A stretch of DNA of 64,000 bases. It comes from Desulfosalsimonas propionicica (lineage in GTDB: Bacteria > Desulfobacterota > Desulfobacteria > Desulfobacterales > Desulfosalsimonadaceae). The translations under genes and the position numbers were made by a program. Below, one piece after another: positions 54,220 through 63,923 of the stretch; within the stretch, counting starts at the first letter, position 1; the number at the start of each line of letters is the position of its first letter. The stretch lies in the NCBI RefSeq assembly GCF_013761005.1, contig NZ_JACDUS010000004.1, positions 303,390 through 367,389 on the forward strand, written 5' to 3'. The notes below the pieces were generated by a model. It was not told the DNA's origin. It ran no database searches and saw only the letters and a list, made by a program, of their open reading frames with translations.

Positions 54220-55019
54220 TATCTTTTTCCGTTGGATTGCGGCAGACGGATGTTAACGGATCGGCCTGGTTCGGAGTTGAAATTCACAATCCGGCCGTTA
54301 AAACGCAGCCGGACGCCTGCGGCGTTGCTGATCAGCAGCTGAAAACCGCTCCTGGCGGCCAGTTCCACGTGATCATTGGGATCCAGCCGGTATTTGGTAT
54401 AAGGTTGATCATCAATGCGAACATTTAATGTGACTTCGTCAACCGCATCAATATCCAGCCGCTGGAGCCCTGAACGATTTTTTTCAAGACCGGCGCTGTT
54501 TTCTGTCATGCCGGCTTTGTCGTCTGCCAGCCCTGACGGCTGCCGTGGGTTTTGTTCCCCAGGTGCCGGCAGGCTCTTCTGCTGCCGGGCCGGAGATAAC
54601 CCCATCCCGGATTCCATCCGCGAAAAAGCATACAAAGACAGCACCATAATCACCCCCAGTACGGCCAGGGCGATCATGCTCCGGGAAAAGGCCTTGTTCC
54701 CGGCTGCCAGGACCTCGCTTTCCCTGCGGAGGGCCTCCTCATAGGCCTGGCGGTGAAGCTTGTAGCGCTCTATAATGTCTTCGGCGTCCACGCCGATTTC
54801 CCGGGCGTAAACCCGCAACATACCCTTTGTATAAACTTCTCCGGGCAGACGTTGATGATCCTCAGCCTCGATGTAACGAAGCTGGCGGACAGACACGCAA
54901 ATGGCGTCAGCCACGACTTCCGGGGCAATGCCCTGTTTTTCCCGGATGGTTTTTAAGTATCGGCCAAAGGATACAGCTTCGGTCCCCGACCTGTTTTCCA
55001 TGTATGCACGGGTTGCCAA
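54219..55019 (-). CDS. RodZ-like helix-turn-helix membrane protein
   Basis: The 266-residue chain has an N-terminal Xre-type HTH (FGRYLKTIREKQGIAPEVVA, then DAICVSVRQLRYIE), a transmembrane helix at about residues 115-130, a proline-rich linker, and a C-terminal DUF4115 domain (VRIDDQPYTKYRLDPNDHVE). This is the RodZ layout, linking the MreB cytoskeleton to the wall in rod-shaped cells. Because MreB is not in this window, the shape role is by family only. It overlaps the mgtE start. Confidence 0.85.
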   Translation of the reverse strand: MATRAYMENRSGTEAVSFGRYLKTIREKQGIAPEVVADAICVSVRQLRYIEAEDHQRLPGEVYTKGMLRVYAREIGVDAEDIIERYKLHRQAYEEALRRESEVLAAGNKAFSRSMIALAVLGVIMVLSLYAFSRMESGMGLSPARQQKSLPAPGEQNPRQPSGLADDKAGMTENSAGLEKNRSGLQRLDIDAVDEVTLNVRIDDQPYTKYRLDPNDHVELAARSGFQLLISNAAGVRLRFNGRIVNFNSEPGRSVNIRLPQSNGKR

Positions 55020-55069
55020 AGTATTTTATCCACAGGGATCCTCAGGTTGACAAATACGGGCCCCCTGGA

Positions 55070-56041
55070 TTACCGAAAGATACGGATATGGGCATTTTCC
55101 CGCAACGACTCCAGCCAGGCCCTGTATTTTTTATTTACCTGCTCGTTGTAAAGCTTTTCTTCAATTTCAGCGGCAACCGACGCCAGGGGTTCAGACGGGG
55201 CTTCAATAATTTTTTCCACATAAAAAATCTGAATTCCCTGTCGGGTTTCCACCCCGTCGGAAACCTCTCCCTCGTTTAAATCACCGATCACCGGCCGAAG
55301 ATCCCGGGCCAGATCATGGACTGCAAATTCACCAAGCTCCCCGCCCTCATCAGCATTGGGCCCTTGAGAATATTTTTCCGCCAGTGTTCCGAAAGAAACG
55401 CCTTCATCGAGTTGCTCCCGAATTTTCTTGATGCGCCGGCGAATTTCAGGATCATCGCTGTCCTTGTCCGTACCGGCCAACAGGATATTGCGAATTTTGT
55501 ATCGGGGCTTGCCGCCGTATTTTTCCGGGTTTTCTTTATAATAGCGATCAATGTCCTCGTCGGTGATGACAATGCTGGATTTGACCTTACGATTGACCAG
55601 GCGGCTTCGAAGAATCTGGCGACGGAGTTCGCCGCGATACTGCTCCATGCTCATTCCCTGCATTTCCAATGCCTGTCGCAGCTGCTCATCGGTATAATAA
55701 TTTCGCTGCTTTACCTGCTCAATAGCGGCATCTACCTCGGCTTTTCCCACCTGGATTCCAGCCTGCTCGATCTGCTGATCCGCCAGGGTCTCATTGATCA
55801 GTTCATCAATTAACTGCATCCGCGCCTCATAGAGCTGCTCGCGCATCTGCTCTTCAGACAGATTTCTGGAAGCCAGCTGCTGCCGGACCGGCTCCAGCTG
55901 GCGTTCAACTTCCCTGAGCCGGATGATATCATCGTTGACCACGGCGACAATGCGGTCCACCACCTCGGACCGGGCGCCCGCAAAAGGCACAAACGTCAGC
56001 AAAACAGCCGCAACCGCAAAAAGCGCCCAAAAACATTTCAT
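55070..56041 (-). CDS. SurA-like periplasmic peptidyl-prolyl isomerase
   Basis: The 323-residue protein has a signal peptide (MKCFWALFAVAAVLLTFVPF), a SurA-N chaperone domain (AVVNDDIIRLREVERQLEPV) and one parvulin domain (about 185-290, with SQGPNADEGGELGEF and VETRQGIQIFYVEK). SurA typically has two parvulin domains, so this is a single-domain version. It would help fold outer membrane proteins. ATG 56041 follows an AAGGGGG; two TTGs upstream are also in frame. The 3' end is 50 bases before the RodZ-like gene. Confidence 0.87.
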   Translation of the reverse strand: MKCFWALFAVAAVLLTFVPFAGARSEVVDRIVAVVNDDIIRLREVERQLEPVRQQLASRNLSEEQMREQLYEARMQLIDELINETLADQQIEQAGIQVGKAEVDAAIEQVKQRNYYTDEQLRQALEMQGMSMEQYRGELRRQILRSRLVNRKVKSSIVITDEDIDRYYKENPEKYGGKPRYKIRNILLAGTDKDSDDPEIRRRIKKIREQLDEGVSFGTLAEKYSQGPNADEGGELGEFAVHDLARDLRPVIGDLNEGEVSDGVETRQGIQIFYVEKIIEAPSEPLASVAAEIEEKLYNEQVNKKYRAWLESLRENAHIRIFR

Positions 56042-56074
56042 CCGCAACAACCCCCTTTTGATACAAGAAAATTT

Positions 56075-59000
56075 TTAATTATTAACATATGTTGCAATTT
56101 CCATCAAGATTTTTTTGGCCTGATTCATCAGGCTGTTGATCCGGGTTTTGCCCATGGGCACGCACAGGACATGGTCCGGGGTGAATCGGTAGCGCCCTGG
56201 ATCGGACTGGATGAGATCCATCAGCCCGTGCGGATTTTTCTGATGCATCCCGGAAAAGCTCAATGACATGGTTTCCCAGGTCAGATCCAGGCGCCTGACA
56301 CCGGCCCGGACAGCCAGGATCCGCAGCATGATTTTAAGCAACAGGTGAAGCGCCTCTGCAGGCGGTTTGCCATAGCGGTCCGTTAGCTCCTCCCGGAAAT
56401 CAGCCACATCTTTTAAATCAGTCATCCGGGCCAGGCGTCGGTAAGCGGCCAGCCGCTGATCGATATCAGCAATATAGGATTCCGGGATAAACACAGATAC
56501 CGGAATATTGATTTCCGGCTCCAGGGGCTCGGTGACCGCCTCGCCCTTGAGCCGGCCCACGGCCTCTTCCATGAGCTTTAAAAACATGTCATAGCCCACC
56601 GCGGCAATGTGACCGGACTGGGAAACCCCCAGGGCCGCGCCTCCGCCCCGGATCTTTAGATCGTTTAGTGCGATCTGGAACCCGGCTCCCAGATCACTGT
56701 GCTCCATGACCACCTTAAGCCGCTTTTGGGCATCCCGGGACAAAGCTGCCTCCCTGGGCACGATCATGTAGGCATAAGCCTGGGTGTCGGCCCGCCCTAC
56801 CCGGCCCCGCAACTGGTAGAGCTGGGCCAGGCCCATTCGGTCGGCCCGGTTGATGATCATCGTATTGGCGTTGGGAATGTCCAAGCCCGATTCCACGATG
56901 GTGGTGGAAACCAGCATATCAATGTCTTTGTTGATAAACCCATACATGACCCGTTCAAGCGCATCTTCGCCAAGCCGCCCGTGGGCAACGCCCATACGGA
57001 CCTCGGGCACCATTTCCGAAAGCCGCCGGGCCATGTTGTCAATGGTGCTGATGTTGTTGTGCACGAAAAATATCTGCCCGCCCCTGGCGAGTTCACTGCG
57101 GATGGCTTCAGCAATGACCGCGGCGTCAAATTCGCTGATATAAGAAATGATGGGATGGCGCAGCTCCGGCGGAGTGGTAATCACGCTGATATCCCGGACC
57201 CCGAGCATGGACATGTGCAGCGTACGCGGAATGGGGGTTGCGGTCATGGACAGCACGTCAACGGAAGTACGCATCTTTTTGAGCTTTTCCTTGTGGCGCA
57301 CCCCAAAACGCTGCTCTTCGTCAATGATAATCAGGCCCAGGTCCTTGAAAGCCATGTCTTTTTGCAAAAGCCGGTGGGTGCCGATAACAACATCGACCCG
57401 CCCCTGTTTAAGTCCCTCGATGATCTGTGTCTGCTGTTTTCGGGTACGGAACCGGTTTAAGCTTTCCACTGAAACCGGATAGCGCTCAAAGCGCTCGGAA
57501 AAGGTCCTGAAATGCTGTTCCGCCAACAAAGTTGTAGGCACCAGCACGGCCACCTGCTTTCCGTCATTGACCGCCTTGAATGCCGCCCGCAGGGCCACCT
57601 CGGTCTTGCCGTAGCCCACGTCTCCACAAATCAGCCGGTCCATGGGAACATCGGATTCCATATCACTGATCACATCCGAGATGGCCTTTAACTGATCCTC
57701 GGTTTCCTCATAGGGAAAGCCCGCTTCAAAGTCCTTATAATAAGAATCCGCCACCCCAAAGGCATATCCCTGCTGGACCTTTCGCCTGGCGTAAAGATCC
57801 AGCAGGTCCCCGGCAATTTTTTCCACGGATTTTTTGGCCTTGCTTTTCACCCTGGCCCAGGATGTGCCCCCGAGTTTGTCCACAACAGGCGCAACATCGT
57901 CAACGCCCATGTATTTCTGAACAATATCCATGCGGTCAACCGGTACAAACAGCTTGTCGCCCCCCCGGTATTCCAGCACCAGAAAATCATTGGTCACCCC
58001 CTCCAGGGTGATTTTCTCCAGGCCCTGATACCGGCCGATACCGTGATCCATGTGCACCACCAGATCCCCGGCGTTGAGATCGGCAAAATCCAAAAATGCC
58101 GACTGCACAGTCTGCCGGGCGTCTTTTCGGCTTCGGGGCCGGACCCGGGTGCCAAAAATCTGCCGGTCCGTGACCAGGGCAAGTTGCTGATCATGCCAGA
58201 CAAATCCCGAGGAAAGCCGGCCGATGCAGATGCCCGGCTTAGAGGAAAAAGCCGGCATTTCGGAAAAATCCGATATGATCTGCGGCTGGATCTCATAGGC
58301 CTCGATCAAATCGAGCAGGCGGCGTGCCTGGGATTTGCTGCGGCAGACCATCACAGTGGTATAGCCGGAGTTGCAGTGCTGATTAATCCAGCCGGCCAGG
58401 GGCTTTAGGATCTGCTCATCCCGGCGGTGCCCGCCAAGAGAGGCCTCCAAATCGGAAAGATCGTCCACGGACAGGTCAATGCGATCGGCATCCGGGGTGC
58501 GGGCTTTGGCCGGAGAGTAAATATCAATTTCCCGGAACAAAATCTGCTGGTGCTTTTCCAGGCATGCCTTTGCCTCATCCCAGTCCTGATAAATCTGCTC
58601 CGGTGACACGCACATCCGCTGATCCTGGCATGCGGAATCATAATTGCGAACGGCCAGATCCTGCTTGTCAACCGCTGCTTTTTCAATAGCGCCGGTGTCT
58701 GCGGCAATCACCAGGGCATTGGTGGGCATATAATCAAACACCGTGTCCAGTTCCCCGTAAATCAGGGGCAGCAGGCTCTCCACCCCGGCAAAAATGCCTT
58801 CCTCCCGGATCCGCTCGACAAATTCGGTTTCCGCAGATTTGGGCAAACCGGCGGCCTGGCGCTGGCTGCGGGTGCGTTCAATGATATGATGAAGCTGATG
58901 CTTGTGCAGCACCGCTTCCCTGGCCGGCAGGATGACAGCCTCGGACAGGGATTGAAGCTTTCGCTGACTCGATGCGGAAAACAGACGGATGGACTCCACC

Positions 59001-59629
59001 GTATCGCCGAACAACTCAACGCGAAGGGGATTTTCATACATGGGCGAGAAAACATCCACGATATCGCCGCGGACACTGTAGTCGCCAGGCTCCTCCACCA
59101 TGGCGGCATGGTTATACCCCCCCGAAGTGAGCTTTTCCACCAGGCCGTCTCGGTCGATTTCCTCGTTGACCATGAGCAGATCCGCGTAATCGGCCAGTTC
59201 CTGCCGGGGAATAATCTGCTGGAGAAGGGTTTCCACCGGTGCCACAACAAGCCCCGCATCCCTGTGTCCCGTGGCCAGTTGATACAGGATGCGAATTCTG
59301 CGGGCGGCAATTTCATTGTGATAGGACACCCGTTTAAAAGGCAGGATATTATACGGCGAAAAAACACAGGGCTCAGGGCTGTCGGGCCCTGCAAAAAAAT
59401 TCAGATCCTGGGCAAAATTTTCCGCCTCCCCCATGCTGGCCGTCACCACAAACACAGGCCGCATGGTATGCCTTGCCAAACGCGAAACCAGATATGCCCC
59501 CTGCCCCCCGGAGGCGCCGGTGCAGATAAGGGTCCTGGTTCCGGATGCCAGACGCTGGCCGATATCTTCAATAATGCTGGTTTGCTGCGCCCGCAGGGCA
59601 CTGATGGTTGTTTTTGGCATTTTTTCCAT
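56075..59629 (-). CDS. mfd: Transcription-repair coupling factor Mfd
   Basis: Mfd removes RNA polymerase stalled at lesions and recruits UvrA. The 1184-residue chain has the UvrB-like N-terminal domains (CTGASGGQGAYL), the RNA polymerase-binding domain (VHMDHGIGRYQGLEKI, about 540), the RecG-like helicase with Walker A GDVGYGKTEVALR, DEEQRFG in Walker B and the TRG segment QLRGRVGRADTQAYAYM, and a C-terminal D7 domain. The start is uncertain between two ATG codons. It is 33 bases upstream of the SurA-like gene. Confidence 0.94.
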   Translation of the reverse strand: MEKMPKTTISALRAQQTSIIEDIGQRLASGTRTLICTGASGGQGAYLVSRLARHTMRPVFVVTASMGEAENFAQDLNFFAGPDSPEPCVFSPYNILPFKRVSYHNEIAARRIRILYQLATGHRDAGLVVAPVETLLQQIIPRQELADYADLLMVNEEIDRDGLVEKLTSGGYNHAAMVEEPGDYSVRGDIVDVFSPMYENPLRVELFGDTVESIRLFSASSQRKLQSLSEAVILPAREAVLHKHQLHHIIERTRSQRQAAGLPKSAETEFVERIREEGIFAGVESLLPLIYGELDTVFDYMPTNALVIAADTGAIEKAAVDKQDLAVRNYDSACQDQRMCVSPEQIYQDWDEAKACLEKHQQILFREIDIYSPAKARTPDADRIDLSVDDLSDLEASLGGHRRDEQILKPLAGWINQHCNSGYTTVMVCRSKSQARRLLDLIEAYEIQPQIISDFSEMPAFSSKPGICIGRLSSGFVWHDQQLALVTDRQIFGTRVRPRSRKDARQTVQSAFLDFADLNAGDLVVHMDHGIGRYQGLEKITLEGVTNDFLVLEYRGGDKLFVPVDRMDIVQKYMGVDDVAPVVDKLGGTSWARVKSKAKKSVEKIAGDLLDLYARRKVQQGYAFGVADSYYKDFEAGFPYEETEDQLKAISDVISDMESDVPMDRLICGDVGYGKTEVALRAAFKAVNDGKQVAVLVPTTLLAEQHFRTFSERFERYPVSVESLNRFRTRKQQTQIIEGLKQGRVDVVIGTHRLLQKDMAFKDLGLIIIDEEQRFGVRHKEKLKKMRTSVDVLSMTATPIPRTLHMSMLGVRDISVITTPPELRHPIISYISEFDAAVIAEAIRSELARGGQIFFVHNNISTIDNMARRLSEMVPEVRMGVAHGRLGEDALERVMYGFINKDIDMLVSTTIVESGLDIPNANTMIINRADRMGLAQLYQLRGRVGRADTQAYAYMIVPREAALSRDAQKRLKVVMEHSDLGAGFQIALNDLKIRGGGAALGVSQSGHIAAVGYDMFLKLMEEAVGRLKGEAVTEPLEPEINIPVSVFIPESYIADIDQRLAAYRRLARMTDLKDVADFREELTDRYGKPPAEALHLLLKIMLRILAVRAGVRRLDLTWETMSLSFSGMHQKNPHGLMDLIQSDPGRYRFTPDHVLCVPMGKTRINSLMNQAKKILMEIATYVNN

Positions 59630-59768
59630 TTACAAATAAAGGTTGATCCTAAATTGAACGAAATTTTTTAAAATTATATTGAAACCAAAACTTTATAAAT
59701 TTGAAAAGCTCAATTCAGGTTCATGCTTGACTGAATTTATAAGTCCGTGGTAATAAAAAATTTGTTTT

Positions 59769-59844
59769 GCCGACGTAGCTCAGCAGGTAGAGCAGCGCAC
59801 TCGTAATGCGCAGGCCAGCGGTTCGACTCCGCTCGTCGGCTCCA
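59769..59844 (+). tRNA. tRNA-Thr (anticodon CGT)
   Basis: A cloverleaf is complete. Acceptor GCCGACG pairs with CGTCGGC, the D-arm is GCTC...GAGC, the anticodon stem GCGCA/TGCGC encloses CTCGTAA with anticodon CGT (reads ACG), and the T-arm is AGCGG-TTCGACT-CCGCT. The CCA end is encoded. A strong terminator follows. It stands alone between mfd and the ihfA region. Confidence 0.95.
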
Positions 59845-59854
59845 CATCAGACAG

Positions 59855-59887
59855 GGTTTCAGTTGTTTTCTGCTGAAACCTTTTTTA
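59855..59887 (+). terminator. Rho-independent terminator of tRNA-Thr
   Basis: The stem GGTTTCAG / CTGAAACC (59855-59862 and 59873-59880) is followed by TTTTTTATTT. It begins 11 bases after the CCA. Confidence 0.85.
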
Positions 59888-60086
59888 TTTGCCGTGAACT
59901 GACTTTGGATAACTAACATCACAAGCAGCTGCCGGGCAAACCGAATCTTGTAATATAAAAACTTGTTGGAAAAAAATCAATTCCAACCACAGAGTTTTAC
60001 CCGGCTCAGGGCATTTGGCCTTCCCCGCATGAGCCCGTAAAATGGATAAAAACCGACGACAGTAAAGCAAAAATCGCTATAACCGC
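59888..60086. other. Intergenic stretch with no feature seen
   Basis: Between the tRNA terminator and the promoter of the next unit about 200 bases contain no gene or repeat I can support. A short minus-strand frame here has no ribosome binding site and is not credible. Confidence 0.5.
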
Positions 60087-60115
60087 TTGACATATTATTC
60101 ATATCGGTTTATTTA
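60087..60115 (+). promoter_or_regulatory. Possible promoter for the ihfA unit
   Basis: TTGACA (60087-60092) is followed after 17 bases by TATTTA (60110-60115). AT-rich bases with ATTTAGAATAA follow. The -10 is weak. The leader would be about 105 bases. Confidence 0.45.
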
Positions 60116-60227
60116 GAATAAAAACATGATCATTTCATGCTTGAAATTCATTTGAGAATCATTTATCAACAGCCAATTGTCCAAGTAACCCGCAGCATGC
60201 GGAATCATACAGAAAAACAGGCTGGTT

Positions 60228-60446
60228 ATGGACTGCCCGAATTTAAAACCAGATGATGCAAAATCAGATGACCTGGAATTAAAAGAGGAGATTCAAGCCA
60301 TTTCCGGCCGGATCAACCGTATTTTAAAAGAGGTAAAACAACATTATTGCCTTGCCGAATCCGATGCACAACCCGAGACAACCGATCCGGCAGCCGCTGA
60401 AACAACCGTTTGTCACCCCAATCCAACGCCAGACCAGGAGGCATAA
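60228..60446 (+). CDS. Small acidic protein coupled to ihfA
   Basis: The 72-residue product has a charged start, a helical stretch (residues 17-43, EEIQAISGRINRILKEVKQH) and a Pro/Thr/Glu-rich end. No family is recognised. Its stop overlaps the ihfA start by one base (TAATG), so it is translated with ihfA; codon use is like its neighbours. A possible role in ihfA control or as a partner is only inference. Confidence 0.65.
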   Translation: MDCPNLKPDDAKSDDLELKEEIQAISGRINRILKEVKQHYCLAESDAQPETTDPAAAETTVCHPNPTPDQEA

Positions 60447-60730
60447 TGGCACTGACCAAAAATAAAATTGTCGAGCGGGTCAATGACCTGGGCTTTACCA
60501 AGAAAAAGTCCGTGGATATTGTGGAATCTTTGCTTGAAATCATTAAACGGAGCCTGGAAAATGATGAAGATGTACTGGTATCAGGCTTCGGAAAATTCTG
60601 CATCAAGCAAAAGGAAAGACGCCGGGGCCGCAATCCGGCAACCGGCAAGGATCTTTTGCTCAATCCCCGGAAGGTCGTGACCTTTAAGTGCTCGGGAAAG
60701 CTTCGGGAGAGAATTAATAAGGGACGATAG
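60446..60730 (+). CDS. ihfA: Integration host factor alpha-like DNA-binding protein
   Basis: The 94-residue protein starts MALTKNKIVERVNDLGFTKK and has the beta-arm KERRRGRNPATGKDL with the intercalating proline. IHF bends DNA at specific sites; the ALTK...GF start is the alpha-chain pattern. No ihfB is in the window. ATG 60446 has AGGAGGC upstream, so the longer frame from 60410 is rejected. Confidence 0.92.
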   Translation: MALTKNKIVERVNDLGFTKKKSVDIVESLLEIIKRSLENDEDVLVSGFGKFCIKQKERRRGRNPATGKDLLLNPRKVVTFKCSGKLRERINKGR

Positions 60731-60780
60731 CCCCGCAGTTCAGCCAGCCGTCCATTTTCTCGTCAGCCTCGCTTTTTCCG

Positions 60781-60824
60781 GCCAGGGCCCTGATGATCCC
60801 ATCAGGGCCCTGGCTTGTTATTTG
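60781..60824 (+). terminator. Strong hairpin between ihfA and the NtrC-type gene
   Basis: GCCAGGGCCCTGATG (60781-60795) and CATCAGGGCCCTGGC (60800-60814) form a perfect 15-base stem with a 4-base loop, followed by TTGTTATTTG. Both genes converge here, so it can serve both directions. Confidence 0.7.
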
Positions 60825-60846
60825 CCGCATAAATCTCAGGCCCGCA

Positions 60847-62250
60847 TTAACCGATCCCATAAGTCTTCATTTTACTAAGCAGAGACGGATGACTGATTTC
60901 CAGCAATCGCGCGGCTCGTGTTCGGTTTCCGCCTGTTTCAGCAAGGGCTTTTTGAATCAGTACCTGCTCCAACGCCTGCCGACCGGATTTCAGGGAAAAT
61001 CCGGCTGCAATGGCATCCAGGCCGCTGTTTTTGTTTTCCGGCCGGCCAAGCCCGGCAAACAGATCCTCGTCGAGTTCCGGTTCTTCGGCCAGGACAACGG
61101 CACGCTCGATCACATTTTCAAGCTCGCGGACATTGCCGGGCCAGGAATGCTGCATCAGCAATGACATGGCCCTGGCTGAGATACCGGTGATTTTTTTTTC
61201 AAACCTGGCCTGGTAGCGCTCAATGAAAAACTGCACCAGCGATGCGATGTCTTCGCTGCGTTCCACCAAGGGCGGCAAGTGGATGGGCATTACATTGAGA
61301 CGGTAAAACAGATCCTCCCGAAAATTGCCCTGCTCTGCCTGTGCTGCCAGATCCTTGGAAGTGGCGGCAACAATCCGGGTATCAACGGTTTTTGAACGGG
61401 TAGTGCCCACGGGGCGGATCTGGCTGTCCTGCAGCACCCGAAGCAGTTTCACCTGCAGGGACATGGGAAGATCCCCGATTTCATCAAGAAACAAAGTTCC
61501 CCCGGAAGCCGCCTCGAACAAGCCCTTGTAATCCCGGTCAGCTCCTGTAAAAGCGCCCTTTTTATGTCCAAACAACTCGCTTTCAAGCAGGTTTTCCGGA
61601 ATTCCGGCACAATTGACCGGAATAAAGGGTTGGCCGCCCCGCTTGCCGGCTGTATGAATCCCTCTTGCCATCAGTTCCTTGCCGGTTCCGCTTTGGCCGG
61701 TGATCAACACCGTGATGTCATACTGGGCCACCCGCTTGCCAAGCTCAAACACGGCCTGCATGCTCCGGCTTTCGGCAATCATCTCTCCAAACTGCCGGGG
61801 CTGCGCAATGCGTTCAAGGCGAAATTTCAGTGCGCGATTTTCCCTTTTCAGGCTTTCCCGCTCCTCAGCTTTTTTAAGGGCCAGCAGAATTTCATCGGGC
61901 TTAAACGGCTTTGAGATATAATCATAAGCCCCTTTTTTCATGGCTTCGACAGCCGTATCAATGGTGCCATAGGCTGACATCATGATCACGCTGGTTTCAG
62001 CAAGTCGGGAGCCGGCCGCCTCCAGAAAGGCCATACCGTCCATGCTCGGCATCCGGATATCACAGAAAATGTAATCATATGTGCCGGTTTCCAGAAGCTC
62101 AAGTGCAGCCCGCCCGTCTGCGGACGTATCCACGCAGTATCCGGCATCACCGAGCAATGCGCTTAACATGTGGCGCATGTTGGCTTCGTCATCCACGACA
62201 AGGATTTTTGTGTGATTATCATTTCCATGGACAGAGTTCATTGCTGCCAT
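60847..62250 (-). CDS. NtrC-family sigma-54-dependent response regulator
   Basis: The 467-residue protein has a receiver domain (phospho-acceptor D64 in CDIRMPS), an AAA+ domain with Walker A TGQSGTGKE, the sigma-54 contact GAFTGA and Walker B LFLDEIG, and a Fis-type HTH at the C-terminus (ETGGNRTRAARLLEISHPSL). It would be phosphorylated by the adjacent kinase and open sigma-54 promoters. The start overlaps the kinase stop by 13 bases. Target genes are not known. Confidence 0.92.
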   Translation of the reverse strand: MAAMNSVHGNDNHTKILVVDDEANMRHMLSALLGDAGYCVDTSADGRAALELLETGTYDYIFCDIRMPSMDGMAFLEAAGSRLAETSVIMMSAYGTIDTAVEAMKKGAYDYISKPFKPDEILLALKKAEERESLKRENRALKFRLERIAQPRQFGEMIAESRSMQAVFELGKRVAQYDITVLITGQSGTGKELMARGIHTAGKRGGQPFIPVNCAGIPENLLESELFGHKKGAFTGADRDYKGLFEAASGGTLFLDEIGDLPMSLQVKLLRVLQDSQIRPVGTTRSKTVDTRIVAATSKDLAAQAEQGNFREDLFYRLNVMPIHLPPLVERSEDIASLVQFFIERYQARFEKKITGISARAMSLLMQHSWPGNVRELENVIERAVVLAEEPELDEDLFAGLGRPENKNSGLDAIAAGFSLKSGRQALEQVLIQKALAETGGNRTRAARLLEISHPSLLSKMKTYGIG

Positions 62251-63827
62251 CCATTTTCACCTTTGTCTTTATTTTCCCCACGGCTTTGGCTTTTTTGACC
62301 TGCGCCCGCAGCCAGCGGAAGCCGCAGCACCATTTCAGTTGCCCCGGGTTTGGGGCTTGCCACAGTTATGTCGCCGCCCGTCTGCTGGATGATCATATAA
62401 CTCACCGACAAACCGAGCCCGGTGCCCTTGCCAGGCGCCTTGGTGGTAAAAAATGGATCAAAGACCTGCTCAATATGCTGCGGATCAATGCCTGCGCCGT
62501 TGTCCCGGATCTTTAATGCAATAAACCCGGCAGGCGGATCATGGGCCCTTCGAAGCCGGGCATCAAAAATGCAGCGGGTACTCAGGCAGATCTCCCCGGC
62601 CCGGGCATTGCCTGACTGCCGGATGGAATCAGCCGCATTGATCATGAGATTGACCAGCACCTGGTGCACCTGGTCGGCATCCGCATATATCCGGCAGTTT
62701 TGCGCATTCAGACGGTACTGAAAATCAATGTTTGAAAACAGGGGCTGACAGGCAAGCATCTCCCCGACCTCACGGATCAGATCGTGAAAATCAAGTAAAT
62801 CCGGTTTATTCCCGCATTTTCTGGAAAAATCCAGAAGTTGCCCGATAATGGTATGAACACGCTGTATTTCCGATTCGGCCCGATGAATATAATCCATGCC
62901 GGTTTGATCCTCCGGTGCAACACAGCGGGACTTGAGCAACCCCAGATATCCGAGCACAATACCGATGGGATTGCCGATTTCATGGGCCAGGCCCGCGGAA
63001 AGACGGCCAATGGAAGCCAGTTTTTCCGCGCGAACAATATCATTTTTGGCATCTTTTAATTGCTGGTTGGCCTGCTCCAGGGAGGCCAAAGACTGCTTGA
63101 GCCGCCTGCGGTCGGCTTCGATACGTGAAAGCATCTGGTTGAGTGCACCCGACAACCGACCGAACTCGTCTTTCTGCTTCTCGGAAAACCATTCCAGGGG
63201 TTCAGAGGCCTGGTAGGCGTCTGTATTTCGGATCAACCGATCAATGGGCCGGGTTACCATGCGCGAAATCCGCCAGGCGCCAAAGGATACCAGCAGAACA
63301 ATATTGAAAAGCAGATAGCCGAATGCCATTTTCTGGGTTGCACGCATGGCGCCATAAACCGAAAAAAGCGGCACAACGCCGGTAACGACCCGGCCTGTCT
63401 CCGGCACAGGCCGGGAGATCAGTGCATATTGGCTTTTGGGACCGAGAACCCCCCAGATTCTGCCGCAAAAAACAATCTGCGGCTTTTGCCTGGAAACCGC
63501 CTGTTTGTGGGTGGCACGAATGGTTTCTGAAAGCGGCTCCGAAAAGGTGCCAAAAATTTGAGTTTCAGAATTCCCGGCGCTTACAAGCATTGCTGAAATC
63601 CCCCCGGATTCCGGACCAGCTATGTTCCAGCCGGCAGTTGCCCGAATGTTTTCTATCACCCCGGTTCCGGCCAGTTGTTTGATCCACGCACGCGCCGAAG
63701 CCACATGATGGTGAACCATTTTCTGCTCGGCAATCTGGAGAAACACAAAATCCGTAAGGCCCACGGCAAGAAGCACCACAAAGGCCACATTGACGGTTAT
63801 ACCGGTTTTCAGGCTTTTTAAGCGCAC
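62238..63827 (-). CDS. Membrane sensor histidine kinase
   Basis: The kinase has two membrane helices (about 12-30 and 168-190 from the GTG), a periplasmic domain of ~130 residues, a HAMP linker and a coiled coil. A HisKA domain with the phospho-His in LAHEIGNP (about residue 282) and a HATPase domain with NLMINAADS, DNGAGI and GKGTGLGLSV follow. It pairs with the NtrC-type regulator. The start at GTG 63827 is chosen because an earlier GTG at 63923 lies inside the rRNA terminator; it is preceded by GGA eight bases upstream. The sensed signal is unknown. Confidence 0.85.
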   Translation of the reverse strand: MRLKSLKTGITVNVAFVVLLAVGLTDFVFLQIAEQKMVHHHVASARAWIKQLAGTGVIENIRATAGWNIAGPESGGISAMLVSAGNSETQIFGTFSEPLSETIRATHKQAVSRQKPQIVFCGRIWGVLGPKSQYALISRPVPETGRVVTGVVPLFSVYGAMRATQKMAFGYLLFNIVLLVSFGAWRISRMVTRPIDRLIRNTDAYQASEPLEWFSEKQKDEFGRLSGALNQMLSRIEADRRRLKQSLASLEQANQQLKDAKNDIVRAEKLASIGRLSAGLAHEIGNPIGIVLGYLGLLKSRCVAPEDQTGMDYIHRAESEIQRVHTIIGQLLDFSRKCGNKPDLLDFHDLIREVGEMLACQPLFSNIDFQYRLNAQNCRIYADADQVHQVLVNLMINAADSIRQSGNARAGEICLSTRCIFDARLRRAHDPPAGFIALKIRDNGAGIDPQHIEQVFDPFFTTKAPGKGTGLGLSVSYMIIQQTGGDITVASPKPGATEMVLRLPLAAGAGQKSQSRGENKDKGENGWQQ

Positions 63828-63923
63828 TGTATATATCCGGTTTTGTATTTCATGAAATAAGAGGAATCCGGCGAATCTGCCGAAAATGAGTCTCGTAAGG
63901 TTCCGTTCACCCGATAATGTCAC

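Noticed and set aside
59885..60070. A 61-residue minus-strand frame after tRNA-Thr
   Set aside because: It overlaps the terminator, lacks a ribosome binding site and has no recognisable pattern.
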